From: Tissierellia bacterium
GTDB lineage: Bacteria > Bacillota > Clostridia > Tissierellales > Tepidimicrobiaceae
Reading direction: 5' to 3'
DNA length: 32,749 nucleotides
NCBI GenBank assembly: GCA_012728725.1
Contig: JAAYEM010000007.1
Span: 1 to 32,749 of the forward strand
Position 1 is the first letter of the stretch. The number at the start of each line of letters is the position of its first letter. A program made the translations under genes and the position numbers. The notes under the pieces were generated by a model. It ran no database searches, had not been told where the DNA came from, and saw only the letters and a program-made list of their open reading frames with translations. Shown in pieces: positions 8,901-17,613 of this stretch.

Positions 8901-9026
8901 TTTGAAGACTTTATTAAGGAGGAAACCTTAGCCCTATCCATAGAAAGGGTAGAAGATGATTCCTTTGAAAAGCAGGATTTAAACGGCCATATGACGGGAA
9001 TAAAAATAGAAAAAGTTGAAGAATAA
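5913..9026 (+). CDS. ileS: Isoleucyl-tRNA synthetase, type 2, with altered G-x-H-H signature
   Basis: The 1037-residue class I synthetase charges tRNA-Ile. Its length and sequence style (EGPPTANGKP, WTTTPWTLPSN at the start of the CP1 editing domain, DVWFDSGAMP) fit the eukaryote-like IleRS2 group rather than the roughly 920-residue type 1. KMSKS is intact at residues 592-596. The first signature is unusual: residues 56-59 read G-I-H-H where H-x-G-H is expected (PGIHHVMSR), so the first and third positions are swapped. This swap has been described in some natural IleRS2 enzymes and linked to very high mupirocin tolerance. The start codon is GTG; AAGGA at about 5899-5903 gives the right spacing, and the nearby ATG at 5903 is out of frame. 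Expression is under the T-box just upstream. Confidence 0.96.
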   Translation: MERFRQLSNAPVSEREKSISKYWQEINLLHKAVETREGNKPFIFYEGPPTANGKPGIHHVMSRTLKDLVCRYNTMLGYQVKRKAGWDTHGLPVEIEVEKSLNLKNKQEIEEYGIEEFNKKCKESVFKYEKLWREMTIRMAYEIDMDDPYITLDNDYIESVWWILDKFFKEGYIYEGHKILPYCPRCGTGLASHEVAQGYEEIKSDTVVAKFKLKDKDEYFLAWTTTPWTLPSNVCLTVNPDETYVRVRQNDEIYYVAKVLADEVLGEDYEVLEEIKGKDLEYIEYEQLIPFIKVAEDKKAFYVTLGDYVTTEDGTGIVHSAPAFGEDDYNTGMKYNLPVLQPVDDEGKFTDTIWKGQFVMDADPDIIKWLRENGKLYKKQRVAHNYPHCWRCHTPLLYYAKPSWYIEMTRLKDKLIENNNGVKWYPDFVGEKRFGNWLENLNDWAISRSRYWGTPLPIWRCEDCGHITSVGSRKELVERAIEDIDESIELHRPYVDEVHFKCDKCRGIMTREKDVIDVWFDSGAMPFAQHHYPFENKENFDELFPADYICEGIDQTRGWFYSLMAISTFVTGKSPYKSVLVNDLILDKEGKKMSKSRGNTVDPFTLFDKYGADVLRWYLIYVSPPWTPTRFDEDGLREVESKFFRSIRNVYNFFSLYANTDDVDPREFFIDYGDRQEIDKWILSKYNSLIKQVREDMDRFELTRVVRAIQEFVIEDLSNWYIRRCRRRFWSTELDNDKKAVYNTTYEILVGISKMIAPFVPFTAEELYRNLTGKESVHLDYYPECNEELIDFELEERMDLVRDLVGLGRASRESVRIKVRQPLKEVLIDGKYEEKIKDLVPLIKEELNVKEVVFEKDLSQFMDYSLKPNFKVVGPVLGPKVKSFSKALSQLDPHEVVEKLDRGEKLVLNLDGEDVEMEKDYILVTISAKEGFDVAMENNLFVILDTTLTQDLLNEGYAREFISKVQQMRKNNGYEVLDNIRIYYDGNDEIAEAVNIFEDFIKEETLALSIERVEDDSFEKQDLNGHMTGIKIEKVEE

Positions 9027-9056
9027 TTAGGAACCCTCGGGTTCCTAATTATTTTG
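9025..9056 (+). terminator. Terminator after ileS
   Basis: AATTAGGAACC (9025-9035) pairs with GGTTCCTAATT (9040-9050) around a four-base loop, starting inside the TAA stop, followed by ATTTT. The T-run is short but the stem is strong. Confidence 0.75.
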
Positions 9057-9080
9057 GGACTTTTTATTTAGGGTCTCTAA

Positions 9081-9089
9081 TGATATAAT
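9081..9089 (+). promoter_or_regulatory. Extended -10 promoter element for the peptidase gene
   Basis: TGATATAAT (9081-9089) is a perfect extended -10 (TGnTATAAT) 33 bases before the start codon at 9123. No good -35 is seen 17 bases upstream, which extended -10 promoters tolerate. Confidence 0.5.
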
Positions 9090-9122
9090 TATTACAATTA
9101 ATAGACAAGGGGGATTGGTATA

Positions 9123-10637
9123 ATGGCTATTAAACAGGTAATTGAAATATTTGAAAGACTAAATCAGTTGCAAATTAAATCTAGCAGGTTAGCCTGGACT
9201 CAATACACTGTAGGTTTTGATTTTGGGATAGAGGAGGTAGAGAAGGAGATAAATTCAATATTGGTGGATGAAAGAAATTTTGAGATAATATGTGAATATA
9301 GGGAAAAGGATCTGGAGCCTATGGATAGAAGAAGGGTGGAAATAGCCTACAATATTTTTAAGCCATACCATTTGAGCAAGGAATTAAATGAAATCAATCT
9401 AGAGATAAGAAGAAAGACCAATGAGTTATCTAAAATTCTAAATACCTTTAGATTTAAAATAGAGGGTAGAGAAACCACTTCTGTGGAGATAGATCAAATT
9501 TTATCCAAGGAAGAGGACCGGGAATTAAGAAGGAAGGCATACTTTTCCAGGAATCAGATAAATGAACCCTTGATAGAAGGGGGATTTATTGAATTAATTA
9601 ATCTAAGGAAGGAGTTTGCCAGACTTTATGGCTCTGAAGATTTTGTAGAATATATGCTAGAAAGAGATGAACTGTCTCCCAGCATATTTGAGGGATGGAA
9701 GGAAGAGTTAAAAGGGTATTTGACTACTTTAAAGGATAAGAGGAGGCAATATGCTAACAAATATCTAAAAGAAGAGGAGATGTTTCCCTGGGATGAAGGA
9801 TACATAAAATCTAAAATTTCCCCTTCTTCAAATGCTCCAGTAGATATGTCCAATTACTATAATGTTTTAAGGGACTTTTTCTTAAACTTTGGAATAGATA
9901 TAGATGAGTTTAATATTACCTATGATATATTTCCAAGAAGGAATAAATCGGAATGGGGATATAATTTTACAATAGAAACTGGAAAGGATTCCAGGATACT
10001 GGCCAATGTGAAAAATAGATATAATGAATATGGGGTCTTATTACATGAAACAGGCCATGGAGTCCATTCATTTTTAAAGGATCCTAATGAGATATTGCTA
10101 AATAGCGGAATAAGTGGGATAATTACAGAGGGTATAGCAAATCTATTTGGTTCATTTTTATATGATAAGATGTTTTACGGCTATTTCTTTGATGATGGTG
10201 TAGAAGAAGAATTTAAAGAGGCTAGAGGGTATGGAAAACTAAATTATCTAAGGCTTATAGGAGATATGTTTTTTGATCATGAATTGTATAGAAATCCCAT
10301 TAGTTCTTTAGAGGATATATATGGATTATATTTTAAAACCTATGGGGAATTGTTTGGAGATAGACCTTATGATGAGGCGCCTCCCTTTGGGTACAGAATC
10401 CATCATACAACCCATCCAATCTATATACACAATTATATTATGGGGGATGTAACTTGTGAAATGCTGAGAAAGGTATTCTGCAAAAATTATGGTGTCTCCT
10501 CCATATCGGAAAAAGCAAAAGAGTTTGGTCAATTTTTAATCAGGGAGGTAATCAGTCCTTCTGGATTATACAAATTTGAAGAATTGTTCAAAAGGATAAG
10601 TGGGGAAGAGTTTTCCTTAAAGTGGTATTTAGAATAG
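9123..10637 (+). CDS. M3-family-like zinc oligopeptidase
   Basis: The product is 504 residues, without signal peptide or membrane segments, so probably a cytosolic peptidase that trims short peptides. The zinc-binding motif HETGH is at residues 308-312 within GVLLHETGHGVHS, and a likely third ligand is E336 in ITEGIANLF, 24 residues on, the spacing expected for gluzincins of the M3 (oligoendopeptidase F/thimet) type. The C-terminal part, with RIHHTTHPIYIHNYIMGD, fits the Tyr/His-rich substrate-binding end of M3 enzymes. It is about 100 residues shorter than PepF, mainly at the N-terminus, so it belongs to a smaller subgroup; M32 or M2 relatives are less likely. The ATG follows AAGGGGG. The gene stands alone between two terminators. 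Confidence 0.78.
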   Translation: MAIKQVIEIFERLNQLQIKSSRLAWTQYTVGFDFGIEEVEKEINSILVDERNFEIICEYREKDLEPMDRRRVEIAYNIFKPYHLSKELNEINLEIRRKTNELSKILNTFRFKIEGRETTSVEIDQILSKEEDRELRRKAYFSRNQINEPLIEGGFIELINLRKEFARLYGSEDFVEYMLERDELSPSIFEGWKEELKGYLTTLKDKRRQYANKYLKEEEMFPWDEGYIKSKISPSSNAPVDMSNYYNVLRDFFLNFGIDIDEFNITYDIFPRRNKSEWGYNFTIETGKDSRILANVKNRYNEYGVLLHETGHGVHSFLKDPNEILLNSGISGIITEGIANLFGSFLYDKMFYGYFFDDGVEEEFKEARGYGKLNYLRLIGDMFFDHELYRNPISSLEDIYGLYFKTYGELFGDRPYDEAPPFGYRIHHTTHPIYIHNYIMGDVTCEMLRKVFCKNYGVSSISEKAKEFGQFLIREVISPSGLYKFEELFKRISGEEFSLKWYLE

Positions 10638-10650
10638 TGTAAGGGCAGGT

Positions 10651-10674
10651 GAAGGGGGACCCCTTCCCTTTTTT
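10651..10674 (+). terminator. Terminator after the peptidase gene
   Basis: GAAGGG (10651-10656) pairs with CCCTTC (10661-10666) around GGAC, followed by CC and six T. The stem is short but the T-run is good. Confidence 0.65.
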
Positions 10675-10761
10675 ATATTAGCTTTTTTACCTTTATGAAA
10701 GTATTTTGTATATGTATAATTTGACTGACAATAAAAAACACTATGATAAATAATAGATTCA

Positions 10762-10770
10762 TGATATAAT
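10762..10770 (+). promoter_or_regulatory. Extended -10 promoter element for the EF-G-like gene
   Basis: TGATATAAT (10762-10770) is a perfect extended -10 identical to the one before the peptidase gene. No good -35 is seen. It would give a leader of about 115 bases that contains an AT-rich hairpin, AAAGATTTT (10826-10834)/AAAATCTTT (10843-10851), of unknown role. Confidence 0.5.
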
Positions 10771-10891
10771 CTATGTATGATTGTAACGACTTTATAACTA
10801 TACTCCTTTTATATTTTTTGATTTGAAAGATTTTAAAATTTAAAAATCTTTAAATACAAATTAAAACGCTGGTTAAGGGGGAATGGTATTA

Positions 10892-12955
10892 ATGAAAGTA
10901 TATCAGACAGATAAGGTTAGGAACTTGAGCCTAGTAGGTCATAGCGGTAGTGGAAAAACGACTTTAACAGAAGCCATATTGTATACTACAGGTGTGACTA
11001 AAAGGCAGGGAAGAGTAGAAGATGGCAATACTGTATCGGACTTTGATAAGGAGGAAATTGCCAGAAAGGTGTCAATTGGAACATCTGTTATTCCTGTGGA
11101 ATGGAATGATATTAAATATAATTTTTTAGATACTCCTGGTTATTTTGATTTTGCTGGGGAAATGTATGGGGCCTTAAGGGCTAGTGAAGGAGCCTTGCTA
11201 GTTATAGATGCTTCGTCAGGTGTTGAAGTAGGAACAGAAAAGGCATGGAAGTATACGGAAGAAAAGAATATACCTAGAATAATAGTTATAAACAAAATGG
11301 ATAAGGAAAATGTAAATTTTGAAAAGGTAATGGATGATATTAGGTCTAATTTGGGAGATAAGGTTCTACCCTTCACATTGCCAATAGGTGAAGGTGCAAG
11401 CTTTAAAGGAATAGTGGATGTAATAGGTGAAGCTGCCTTTGAATACAATGGAAAGGATGCCAAAAAAGTAGATGTACCTGGAGATCTACAAGGAGAAATT
11501 GAGTCCATAAAAGAAGTTTTGATGGAAAGAGTGGCAGAGACCGATGAGGAATTGATGGAAAAGTATTTTGAAGGGGAAGAGTTTACAGAAGAGGAGATTA
11601 GAAAAGGGCTTAAACTTGCAGTTTCTCAAGGAGATTTGGTACCAGTAGTAGTATGTTCAGCGGATAAGGCAATGGGCGTAGATCTATTATTGGATATAGT
11701 GAAAAATTATATTCCAAACCCAATGGAGGCTGGCAGCAACATTGGCTACAAAAATGGAGAAGAGGTAGAGAGAAAAGTAGATGTAAATGAGCCTTTCTCT
11801 GCTATTGTATTTAAGACCATAGTGGACCCCTTTGTAGGAAAACTATCTATATTCAAGGTATTATCAGGCAAGATTACTAAGGATCAGGATATATATAATG
11901 CAAGTAAAGAAAAGAGTGAAAAATTAGGTGGCTTGTTTGTACTAAGAGGAAAAAATCAAATGGAAGTGTCAGAAATTGTAGCTGGAGATATTGGAGCCAC
12001 AGCTAAACTCCAAATAACTCAAACGGGAGATACCCTATGTGATAAATCCAATATAACCTTATACGATAGAATAGAGTATCCTAAACCAACCCTTTTCTTA
12101 GCAGTAGAGCCAAAGGCCAAGGGAGACGAGGAAAAAATAGGAACAGCCCTACATAGATTAACAGAAGAGGATCCCACCTTTGTAGTACAAAGAAATTCAG
12201 AGACAAAACAACTATTAATCGGCGGCCAAGGCAATATGCAATTGGCAGTTATTGTAGATAAGATGAAAAATAACTTTGGGGTAGATGTAAACCTAACCAC
12301 TCCCAAAGTTGCTTATAGAGAGACTATAAAGGGAACTTCCAGCGTACAAGGAAAACATAAGAAGCAAACTGGTGGAGCCGGCCAATACGGAGATGTCCAT
12401 ATAAGGTTTGAGCCTACCGAAGAAGAATTTGTATTTGCAGAAGAGGTATTTGGTGGAGCAGTACCAAAGAACTTCTTCCCAGCAGTTGAAAAGGGCCTAA
12501 GGGAATCCATGCAAGAGGGAGTACTTGCTGGTTATCCTGTAGTAAATGTAAAGGCAACCTTGTTTGATGGATCTTACCACCCAGTAGATTCCAATGAAAT
12601 GGCCTTTAAGATTGCAGCATCTCTTGCTTTCAAGAAGGGTATGCAAGAAGCTAACCCCATATTATTAGAGCCTATAATGAGATTAGAAATATTAGTCCCT
12701 GAAGAGTATATGGGAGATGTTATGGGGGATATGAATAAGCGTAGAGGTAGGATTCTAGGTATGGAGCCACAGGCAGATGGAAACCAATTGGTTATTGCAG
12801 AAGCACCCCAAGCTGAATTGTTCGAGTATGCCATAGATTTAAGATCCATGACCCAAGCCAGAGGAAGTTTTACAATGGAATTTGTTAGATATGAAGAAGT
12901 GCCAGCCAATATTGCTGAAAAGATAATAGAAGAGGCAAAGGCTGAAAAAGAATAA
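10892..12955 (+). CDS. EF-G-like translation GTPase (EF-G2 type)
   Basis: The 687-residue product has the five-domain layout of elongation factor G: G domain with P-loop GHSGSGKTT (residues 16-24), INKMDKEN as the NKxD motif, domain II, the GGxGQYGDV/HIRFEP segment of domain IV, and a C-terminal domain V. It is clearly not the main EF-G: the switch I motif RGITI is replaced by ARKVSI, and the G3 motif is DTPGY (Y84) where EF-G has DTPGH, so the catalytic His is absent. It also lacks the usual neighbours rpsL and rpsG. This is the paralogue group called EF-G2 or 'EF-G-like'; its cellular role is less clear than that of EF-G. Start: AAGGGGG (10875-10881) fits ATG 10892; ATG 10883 is too close. 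Confidence 0.88.
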   Translation: MKVYQTDKVRNLSLVGHSGSGKTTLTEAILYTTGVTKRQGRVEDGNTVSDFDKEEIARKVSIGTSVIPVEWNDIKYNFLDTPGYFDFAGEMYGALRASEGALLVIDASSGVEVGTEKAWKYTEEKNIPRIIVINKMDKENVNFEKVMDDIRSNLGDKVLPFTLPIGEGASFKGIVDVIGEAAFEYNGKDAKKVDVPGDLQGEIESIKEVLMERVAETDEELMEKYFEGEEFTEEEIRKGLKLAVSQGDLVPVVVCSADKAMGVDLLLDIVKNYIPNPMEAGSNIGYKNGEEVERKVDVNEPFSAIVFKTIVDPFVGKLSIFKVLSGKITKDQDIYNASKEKSEKLGGLFVLRGKNQMEVSEIVAGDIGATAKLQITQTGDTLCDKSNITLYDRIEYPKPTLFLAVEPKAKGDEEKIGTALHRLTEEDPTFVVQRNSETKQLLIGGQGNMQLAVIVDKMKNNFGVDVNLTTPKVAYRETIKGTSSVQGKHKKQTGGAGQYGDVHIRFEPTEEEFVFAEEVFGGAVPKNFFPAVEKGLRESMQEGVLAGYPVVNVKATLFDGSYHPVDSNEMAFKIAASLAFKKGMQEANPILLEPIMRLEILVPEEYMGDVMGDMNKRRGRILGMEPQADGNQLVIAEAPQAELFEYAIDLRSMTQARGSFTMEFVRYEEVPANIAEKIIEEAKAEKE

Positions 12956-12964
12956 GACTTACAG

Positions 12965-12993
12965 AGGTTCGATAGAAATATCGAACCTTTTTT
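12965..12993 (+). terminator. Terminator after the EF-G-like gene
   Basis: AGGTTCGATA (12965-12974), a GAAA loop and TATCGAACCT (12979-12988) form a perfect 10-bp stem followed by a T-run. Confidence 0.92.
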
Positions 12994-13081
12994 ATGTGCC
13001 TAGTTATTAAACAAAACTTATTGGGTACCATAAGTTATGGATAAAATATAAAAAGGTCCTTATAAAATTTTTTGAAAGGTA

Positions 13082-13109
13082 TTGAAAATGTTCAGGAAAT
13101 TTATATAAT
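13082..13109 (+). promoter_or_regulatory. SigA-type promoter of the ctsR operon
   Basis: TTGAAA (13082-13087) and TATAAT (13104-13109) are 16 bases apart. The start would be near 13116, immediately before the CtsR box. Confidence 0.75.
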
Positions 13110-13119
13110 ATATATTAAA

Positions 13120-13136
13120 GGACAAAGAAAGTCAAA
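13120..13136 (+). promoter_or_regulatory. CtsR operator (tandem heptad)
   Basis: GGACAAA (13120-13126), spacer GAA, AGTCAAA (13130-13136) fits the CtsR consensus RGTCAAANNNRGTCAAA with one mismatch. It covers the transcription start region of the operon that encodes CtsR itself, so autorepression relieved by heat or protein damage is expected. Confidence 0.85.
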
Positions 13137-13154
13137 GTCAAGAGAGGTGATCCT

Positions 13155-13613
13155 TTGCCAAAAATAAGTAATGCTATTGAAAGATTTATTAAAGAGCTGT
13201 TAGAAGAAACAAAAGATGGGATAATAGAGATAGGGAGAAATGAGTTGGCTGAAAGATTTGGCTGTGCTCCTTCTCAAATAAATTATGTTCTTACTACAAG
13301 ATTCACCCCTTATAAAGGTTATTACATTGAGAGTAGAAGGGGCGGTGGAGGGTATATAAAGATAGTAAAGGTTAACATTAAAGAAAATAAGGGTATGGAG
13401 GATATCCTAATAAATGCCATAGGGGATTCCATTACCAAGAATAAGGCCTATAATTTAGTAGAGGGACTGCTGGAAGAAGGGATAATCACTGAAAGGGAAG
13501 CAAACATAATAAAGGCCAGTATAGAAGATAATGCCTTGGCCAGTGTTACTGCAGCAAGAAACCAGTTAAGGGCAGATATACTTAAAAACATACTTCTCAT
13601 TCTTATGAGATGA
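13155..13613 (+). CDS. ctsR: CtsR, transcriptional repressor of class III heat-shock genes
   Basis: The 152-residue repressor has the CtsR winged-helix DNA-binding domain at the N-terminus, including FGCAPSQINYVLTTRFT (helix-turn-helix) and the wing with the diagnostic RRGGGGYIKI near residues 60-70. The C-terminal half is the helical dimerisation and McsB-responsive domain. Length matches the family. It starts at TTG behind GAGGTGA; no in-frame ATG would keep the conserved N-terminus. It is the first gene of ctsR-mcsA-mcsB-clpC, the order known from B. subtilis, and has its own operator upstream. Confidence 0.95.
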   Translation: MPKISNAIERFIKELLEETKDGIIEIGRNELAERFGCAPSQINYVLTTRFTPYKGYYIESRRGGGGYIKIVKVNIKENKGMEDILINAIGDSITKNKAYNLVEGLLEEGIITEREANIIKASIEDNALASVTAARNQLRADILKNILLILMR

Positions 13614-13627
13614 TGGGAGGGGATAAT

Positions 13628-14131
13628 ATGTTGTGTCAAATTTGCAATAAGAACAAGGCCACAGTTCATTATACCAAGATAGTAAATGGAGAAGTGGAAA
13701 AAATCCACCTATGCGATGAATGTTATATGACCCACTACCATTTTGATTTCGATACTGCCTTTCCATTCCACAAATTATTAAGTGGATTATTAGATAGTAT
13801 GCATGAAGGGTATCCAAAGGATAAGATTGGTGATATAGTATGTCCATTTTGTAATTTAAGCTATAGTGAGTTTAAACAAACAGGTAAATTTGGATGCTCC
13901 CAATGTTATGAGGTTTTTAAATCTAATCTAGTTTCTTTATTAAGGAGTATCCATGGCCATAATAAGCACATTGGTAAAGTTCCTAAAAGGGGCAACAAGA
14001 GAATTGCTAAGGAAAGGGAAATTGAAAGACTTAGAATGGAATTAGAGAAACTTGTTGCTAGAGAGGCTTTTGAGGAGGCAGCCATTTTGCGGGATGAAAT
14101 TAAAAGATTGGAGGAAGAGTTAGGCAGATAA
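13628..14131 (+). CDS. mcsA: McsA, zinc-finger activator of the McsB arginine kinase
   Basis: The 167-residue protein has two CxxC-type zinc modules (C3-x2-C6 with LCDEC; then VCPFC with FGCSQC) and a C-terminal UVR domain (MELEKLVAREAFEEAAILRD), the McsA architecture. McsA activates McsB and tunes CtsR. The start is ATG 13628 because GGGAGGGG (13615-13622) sits five bases before it and this gives the usual MxCQxC start; the frame extends to an ATG at 13610 overlapping ctsR, but that lacks a ribosome site. It is 14 bases after ctsR and 13 before mcsB. Confidence 0.95.
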   Translation: MLCQICNKNKATVHYTKIVNGEVEKIHLCDECYMTHYHFDFDTAFPFHKLLSGLLDSMHEGYPKDKIGDIVCPFCNLSYSEFKQTGKFGCSQCYEVFKSNLVSLLRSIHGHNKHIGKVPKRGNKRIAKEREIERLRMELEKLVAREAFEEAAILRDEIKRLEEELGR

Positions 14132-14144
14132 AGGAGGGCTTAAA

Positions 14145-15164
14145 ATGGGAAAATGGTTTGAGGGAACTGGTCTCGAAGAGGATGTGGTAGTCAGCACCAG
14201 GATAAGGATAGCTAGGAATTTAAAAAACTATAGGTTTCCCCAGAGAATGAGCATAGATGAATCGGAAAAGCTTACCCAAGAAGTGCTTAATGCCATGAAG
14301 AAGCTTCCAAGGGATGTTAACTATAAATTTATAAGAATAAATAGCCTGTCATCTACAGACAGGGTAGTTATGATAGAAGAACATTTTATCAGTCCAGGCT
14401 TGATAAAAAAACCTGATCATAGTAGCTTTTTATTAAGGGAAGATGAAAGGGTAACCATAATGATAAATGAAGAGGATCATCTAAGGATACAGGTGTTACT
14501 TCCCAATTTAAATTTTGAAGCAGGCTGGAAATTAAGCAGTGAGATAGACGATTTTCTAGAGAGCCATTTATCCTATGCCTTTGATGAAGATTTTGGTTAT
14601 TTAACAGCCTGTCCTACCAATGTAGGTACCGGCCTTAGGGCTTCTGCTATGGTCCATATACCAGCTTTAGCCATGACAGGCCATATTGATGATTTTATAA
14701 AGGGGTTGACCAAAATTGGACTGACAGCCAGAGGCCTTTATGGAGAGGGAACTAAGGCCATAGGGGATCTGTATCAGATTTCCAATCAAATGACCTTAGG
14801 AGAAAGGGAAGAGGAAATAATAAATAAATTAAAAAATGTAATATATCAGATCATCAATAATGAAAGGGATGTTAGGAATAATTTGCTTGGGAAAAGGAAA
14901 AATGAAATAGAAGATAAAATATTTAGGTCTTTAGGCCTTTTGAAGTATTCTAGGCGGATGAGCTCTACAGAAGCTATGAAACACCTTTCCAATATTAGGT
15001 TAGGTAGGGCAATGGGTCTAATCAAGGATATAGACTTTAATGATATAATCAAATTGATGATTCAGGTGCAACCAGCCAATATCCAAAGAACAGCTAATAG
15101 GCAATTGAGTCAGGAGGAAAGGGATGCTATTAGAGCTAAAATAATAAGGGATAATATAAATTAG
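14145..15164 (+). CDS. mcsB: McsB, protein arginine kinase
   Basis: The 339-residue kinase phosphorylates arginines on misfolded proteins, marking them for ClpC-ClpP. It has the phosphagen-kinase catalytic fold: VVVSTRIRIARNL for ATP phosphate binding, NEEDH (residues 108-112) with the catalytic glutamates, and CPTNVGTGLRAS from C156. The C-terminal helical part, with STEAMKHLSNIRLGRAMGLI, fits the dimer and pArg-binding region. Length is as expected. AAAGGAGG precedes the ATG and clpC begins 10 bases after the stop, so the two are translated from one transcript. Confidence 0.96.
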   Translation: MGKWFEGTGLEEDVVVSTRIRIARNLKNYRFPQRMSIDESEKLTQEVLNAMKKLPRDVNYKFIRINSLSSTDRVVMIEEHFISPGLIKKPDHSSFLLREDERVTIMINEEDHLRIQVLLPNLNFEAGWKLSSEIDDFLESHLSYAFDEDFGYLTACPTNVGTGLRASAMVHIPALAMTGHIDDFIKGLTKIGLTARGLYGEGTKAIGDLYQISNQMTLGEREEEIINKLKNVIYQIINNERDVRNNLLGKRKNEIEDKIFRSLGLLKYSRRMSSTEAMKHLSNIRLGRAMGLIKDIDFNDIIKLMIQVQPANIQRTANRQLSQEERDAIRAKIIRDNIN

Positions 15165-15174
15165 GAGGGATACT

Positions 15175-17613
15175 ATGGCAATGTTTGGTAGATTTACTGA
15201 AAGGGCACAAAAAGCTATATTGTTGGCTCAAGAGGAGGCAAGGAGATTAAGACACAATTATGTAGGTACAGAACATATATTGTTAGGACTATTGGCAGAA
15301 GGGGAAGGAATTGCAGCTACTGCTTTAAATAAAGTAGGGGTAGATCTAGAGAAGGCCAGAAATGAAGTAATAAAGGCAATAGGCCAAGGAAATTATGATG
15401 CCGATATTATGGGCTTTACTCCTAGAACCAAGAGGATATTTGAATTAAGTTTCCTTGAGGCAAGAAATTTAGGCCATAATTATGTAGGTACTGAACATAT
15501 ATTATTAGGCTTACTAGATGAGAGTGAAGGTGTGGCCATATCGGTATTGAAGAAACTAGGGGTAGATATTCCTAAATTGAAACAAACCGTTTTAAGCATG
15601 TTAGCTGATAACCAATCAAAAGGAATTTCTTCTGCTGAGGGAGGAGCTGCACCTACTCCTAATTTAGATAAATATGGCACAGATTTGACCCAATTGGCTG
15701 AAGAGGGGAAAATAGATCCGGTTATAGGCAGAACAAAGGAGATTGAAAGGGTAATTCAGGTACTAAGCAGAAGGACAAAAAACAATCCAGTACTTATTGG
15801 AGAACCTGGTGTAGGTAAGACAGCAATTGCTGAAGGTTTAGCCCAAAAAATTGTAGAGGGAGAAGTGCCAGAAATAATAAAGGACAAGAGGGTAGTAACT
15901 TTAGACCTACCTGGTATGATTGCAGGGGCTAAATATAGGGGAGAGTTTGAAGAAAGATTAAAATCTGTTATGAAGGAGTTAAAAGAGGCTGGCAATATTA
16001 TATTGTTCATAGATGAGCTTCATACCATAATTGGAGCCGGTGGAGCAGAAGGGGCTATAGATGCTTCCAACATACTAAAGCCAGTATTGGCCAGGGGAGA
16101 ACTTCAGGTAATTGGAGCCACTACCATAGATGAATATAGGAAGTATGTAGAAAAGGATGCTGCACTAGAGAGAAGATTTCAACCCATTATGATTGAAGAG
16201 CCTAGTGTGGAGGATACCATAAAAATATTGGAAGGTTTAAGGGATAGATATGAGGCCCATCATGGAGTTAAAATTACTGATGAAGCTATTAAGGCAGCAG
16301 CAGAACTATCCAGCAGGTATATTACAGATAGGTTCCTTCCAGACAAGGCCATAGATTTAATAGATGAGGCTGCATCCATGATAAGGATAAATTCTTATGT
16401 AGCCCCCAGCAACCTAAAGGAGTTGGAAGAAAGGTTAGAGGAATTGGCCCAGGAAAAGGAGGAAGCCATTAATACCCAAAATTACGAAAAGGCAGCCAAA
16501 ATAAGGGATATGGAAAAGAGCATTAGGGAACAGTTGCAGGAGGAAAAGAATAGGTGGGAAAAGGAAAAGCAAACTTCCAGCATGGTGGTAGGCCATGATG
16601 AAATTGCCAAAATAGTATCCGATTGGACGGGAGTACCGGTGAGCAAGATGACTACTGAAGAAAGTGAAAGGTTGTTAAAGCTTGAGGAACTACTCCATGA
16701 AAAGGTGGTAGGCCAAGAGCCGGCAGTAGAAGCTGTAGCCAGTGCAGTAAGAAGGGCCAGGGTAGGCCTAAAGGATCCAAAGAAGCCGGTGGGAACCTTT
16801 ATATTTGTTGGGCCTACAGGAGTTGGGAAAACCTATTTAGCTAAGGCTTTGGCAGAGACCCTATTTGGCGATGAAGATGCCATGATAAGGATAGATATGA
16901 GTGAATATATGGAAAAACACTCAGTATCCAGGCTTGTAGGTTCACCTCCAGGATATGTAGGCTATGATGAAGGGGGGCAGCTAACGGAAGCAGTTAGGAG
17001 AAAGCCTTATTCTGTAGTCCTATTTGATGAAATTGAAAAGGCCCATCCAGATGTATTCAATATAATGTTACAGATATTGGATGATGGTAGATTGACTGAT
17101 TCAAAGGGGCGTACAGTAGATTTTAAGAATACGGTAATAATAATGACCTCAAATGTAGGTGCCGCATCCATTAGAAAACAGAATGTATTAGGATTTGCTA
17201 CCGCTACTGATGAGGAGAAAGAAGAATATGAAAGGATGAAGGAAACCATCCTGGATGAATTAAAAAGAACCTTTAGGCCTGAATTTTTAAATAGGATCGA
17301 TGAGGTAATAGTATTCCACTCTTTAAAGGAAGAGGATGTAAAGAAGATTGTAAAGATAATGATAAAGGATCTGGAAAAGAGGATGAAAAAATTAAATATA
17401 AATATAAAGGTTACAGATAAGACCATAGATTATATTTCCAAGGAGGGTTTTGATCCAGTATATGGTGCCAGACCCCTTGAGAGGACTATAACCAAGATGA
17501 TAGAAGATCAGTTGGCAGAGGAGATTCTAAAGGGCAATGTTTCTAAGGAGGATAATATAATAATAGATTATAAGGATAATAAATTGGTATTTGAAAAGGA
17601 ACCTACAGTGTAA
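15175..17613 (+). CDS. clpC: ClpC, AAA+ unfoldase subunit of the ClpCP protease
   Basis: The 812-residue HSP100 protein has two Clp-N repeats (starting [16 protein letters not shown] and [16 protein letters not shown]), a D1 AAA module with Walker A GEPGVGKT (residues 209-216), a UVR-type coiled middle domain ([15 protein letters not shown]), and a D2 AAA module with GPTGVGKT (546-553) and [14 protein letters not shown]-like ClpP-docking loop is expected in D2; [13 protein letters not shown] is the likely place. It works with McsB-tagged substrates. It starts with MAMFGRFT behind TAGGAGG. A 12-bp hairpin begins inside its last codons (17597-17626). Confidence 0.97.
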   Translation: MAMFGRFTERAQKAILLAQEEARRLRHNYVGTEHILLGLLAEGEGIAATALNKVGVDLEKARNEVIKAIGQGNYDADIMGFTPRTKRIFELSFLEARNLGHNYVGTEHILLGLLDESEGVAISVLKKLGVDIPKLKQTVLSMLADNQSKGISSAEGGAAPTPNLDKYGTDLTQLAEEGKIDPVIGRTKEIERVIQVLSRRTKNNPVLIGEPGVGKTAIAEGLAQKIVEGEVPEIIKDKRVVTLDLPGMIAGAKYRGEFEERLKSVMKELKEAGNIILFIDELHTIIGAGGAEGAIDASNILKPVLARGELQVIGATTIDEYRKYVEKDAALERRFQPIMIEEPSVEDTIKILEGLRDRYEAHHGVKITDEAIKAAAELSSRYITDRFLPDKAIDLIDEAASMIRINSYVAPSNLKELEERLEELAQEKEEAINTQNYEKAAKIRDMEKSIREQLQEEKNRWEKEKQTSSMVVGHDEIAKIVSDWTGVPVSKMTTEESERLLKLEELLHEKVVGQEPAVEAVASAVRRARVGLKDPKKPVGTFIFVGPTGVGKTYLAKALAETLFGDEDAMIRIDMSEYMEKHSVSRLVGSPPGYVGYDEGGQLTEAVRRKPYSVVLFDEIEKAHPDVFNIMLQILDDGRLTDSKGRTVDFKNTVIIMTSNVGAASIRKQNVLGFATATDEEKEEYERMKETILDELKRTFRPEFLNRIDEVIVFHSLKEEDVKKIVKIMIKDLEKRMKKLNINIKVTDKTIDYISKEGFDPVYGARPLERTITKMIEDQLAEEILKGNVSKEDNIIIDYKDNKLVFEKEPTV

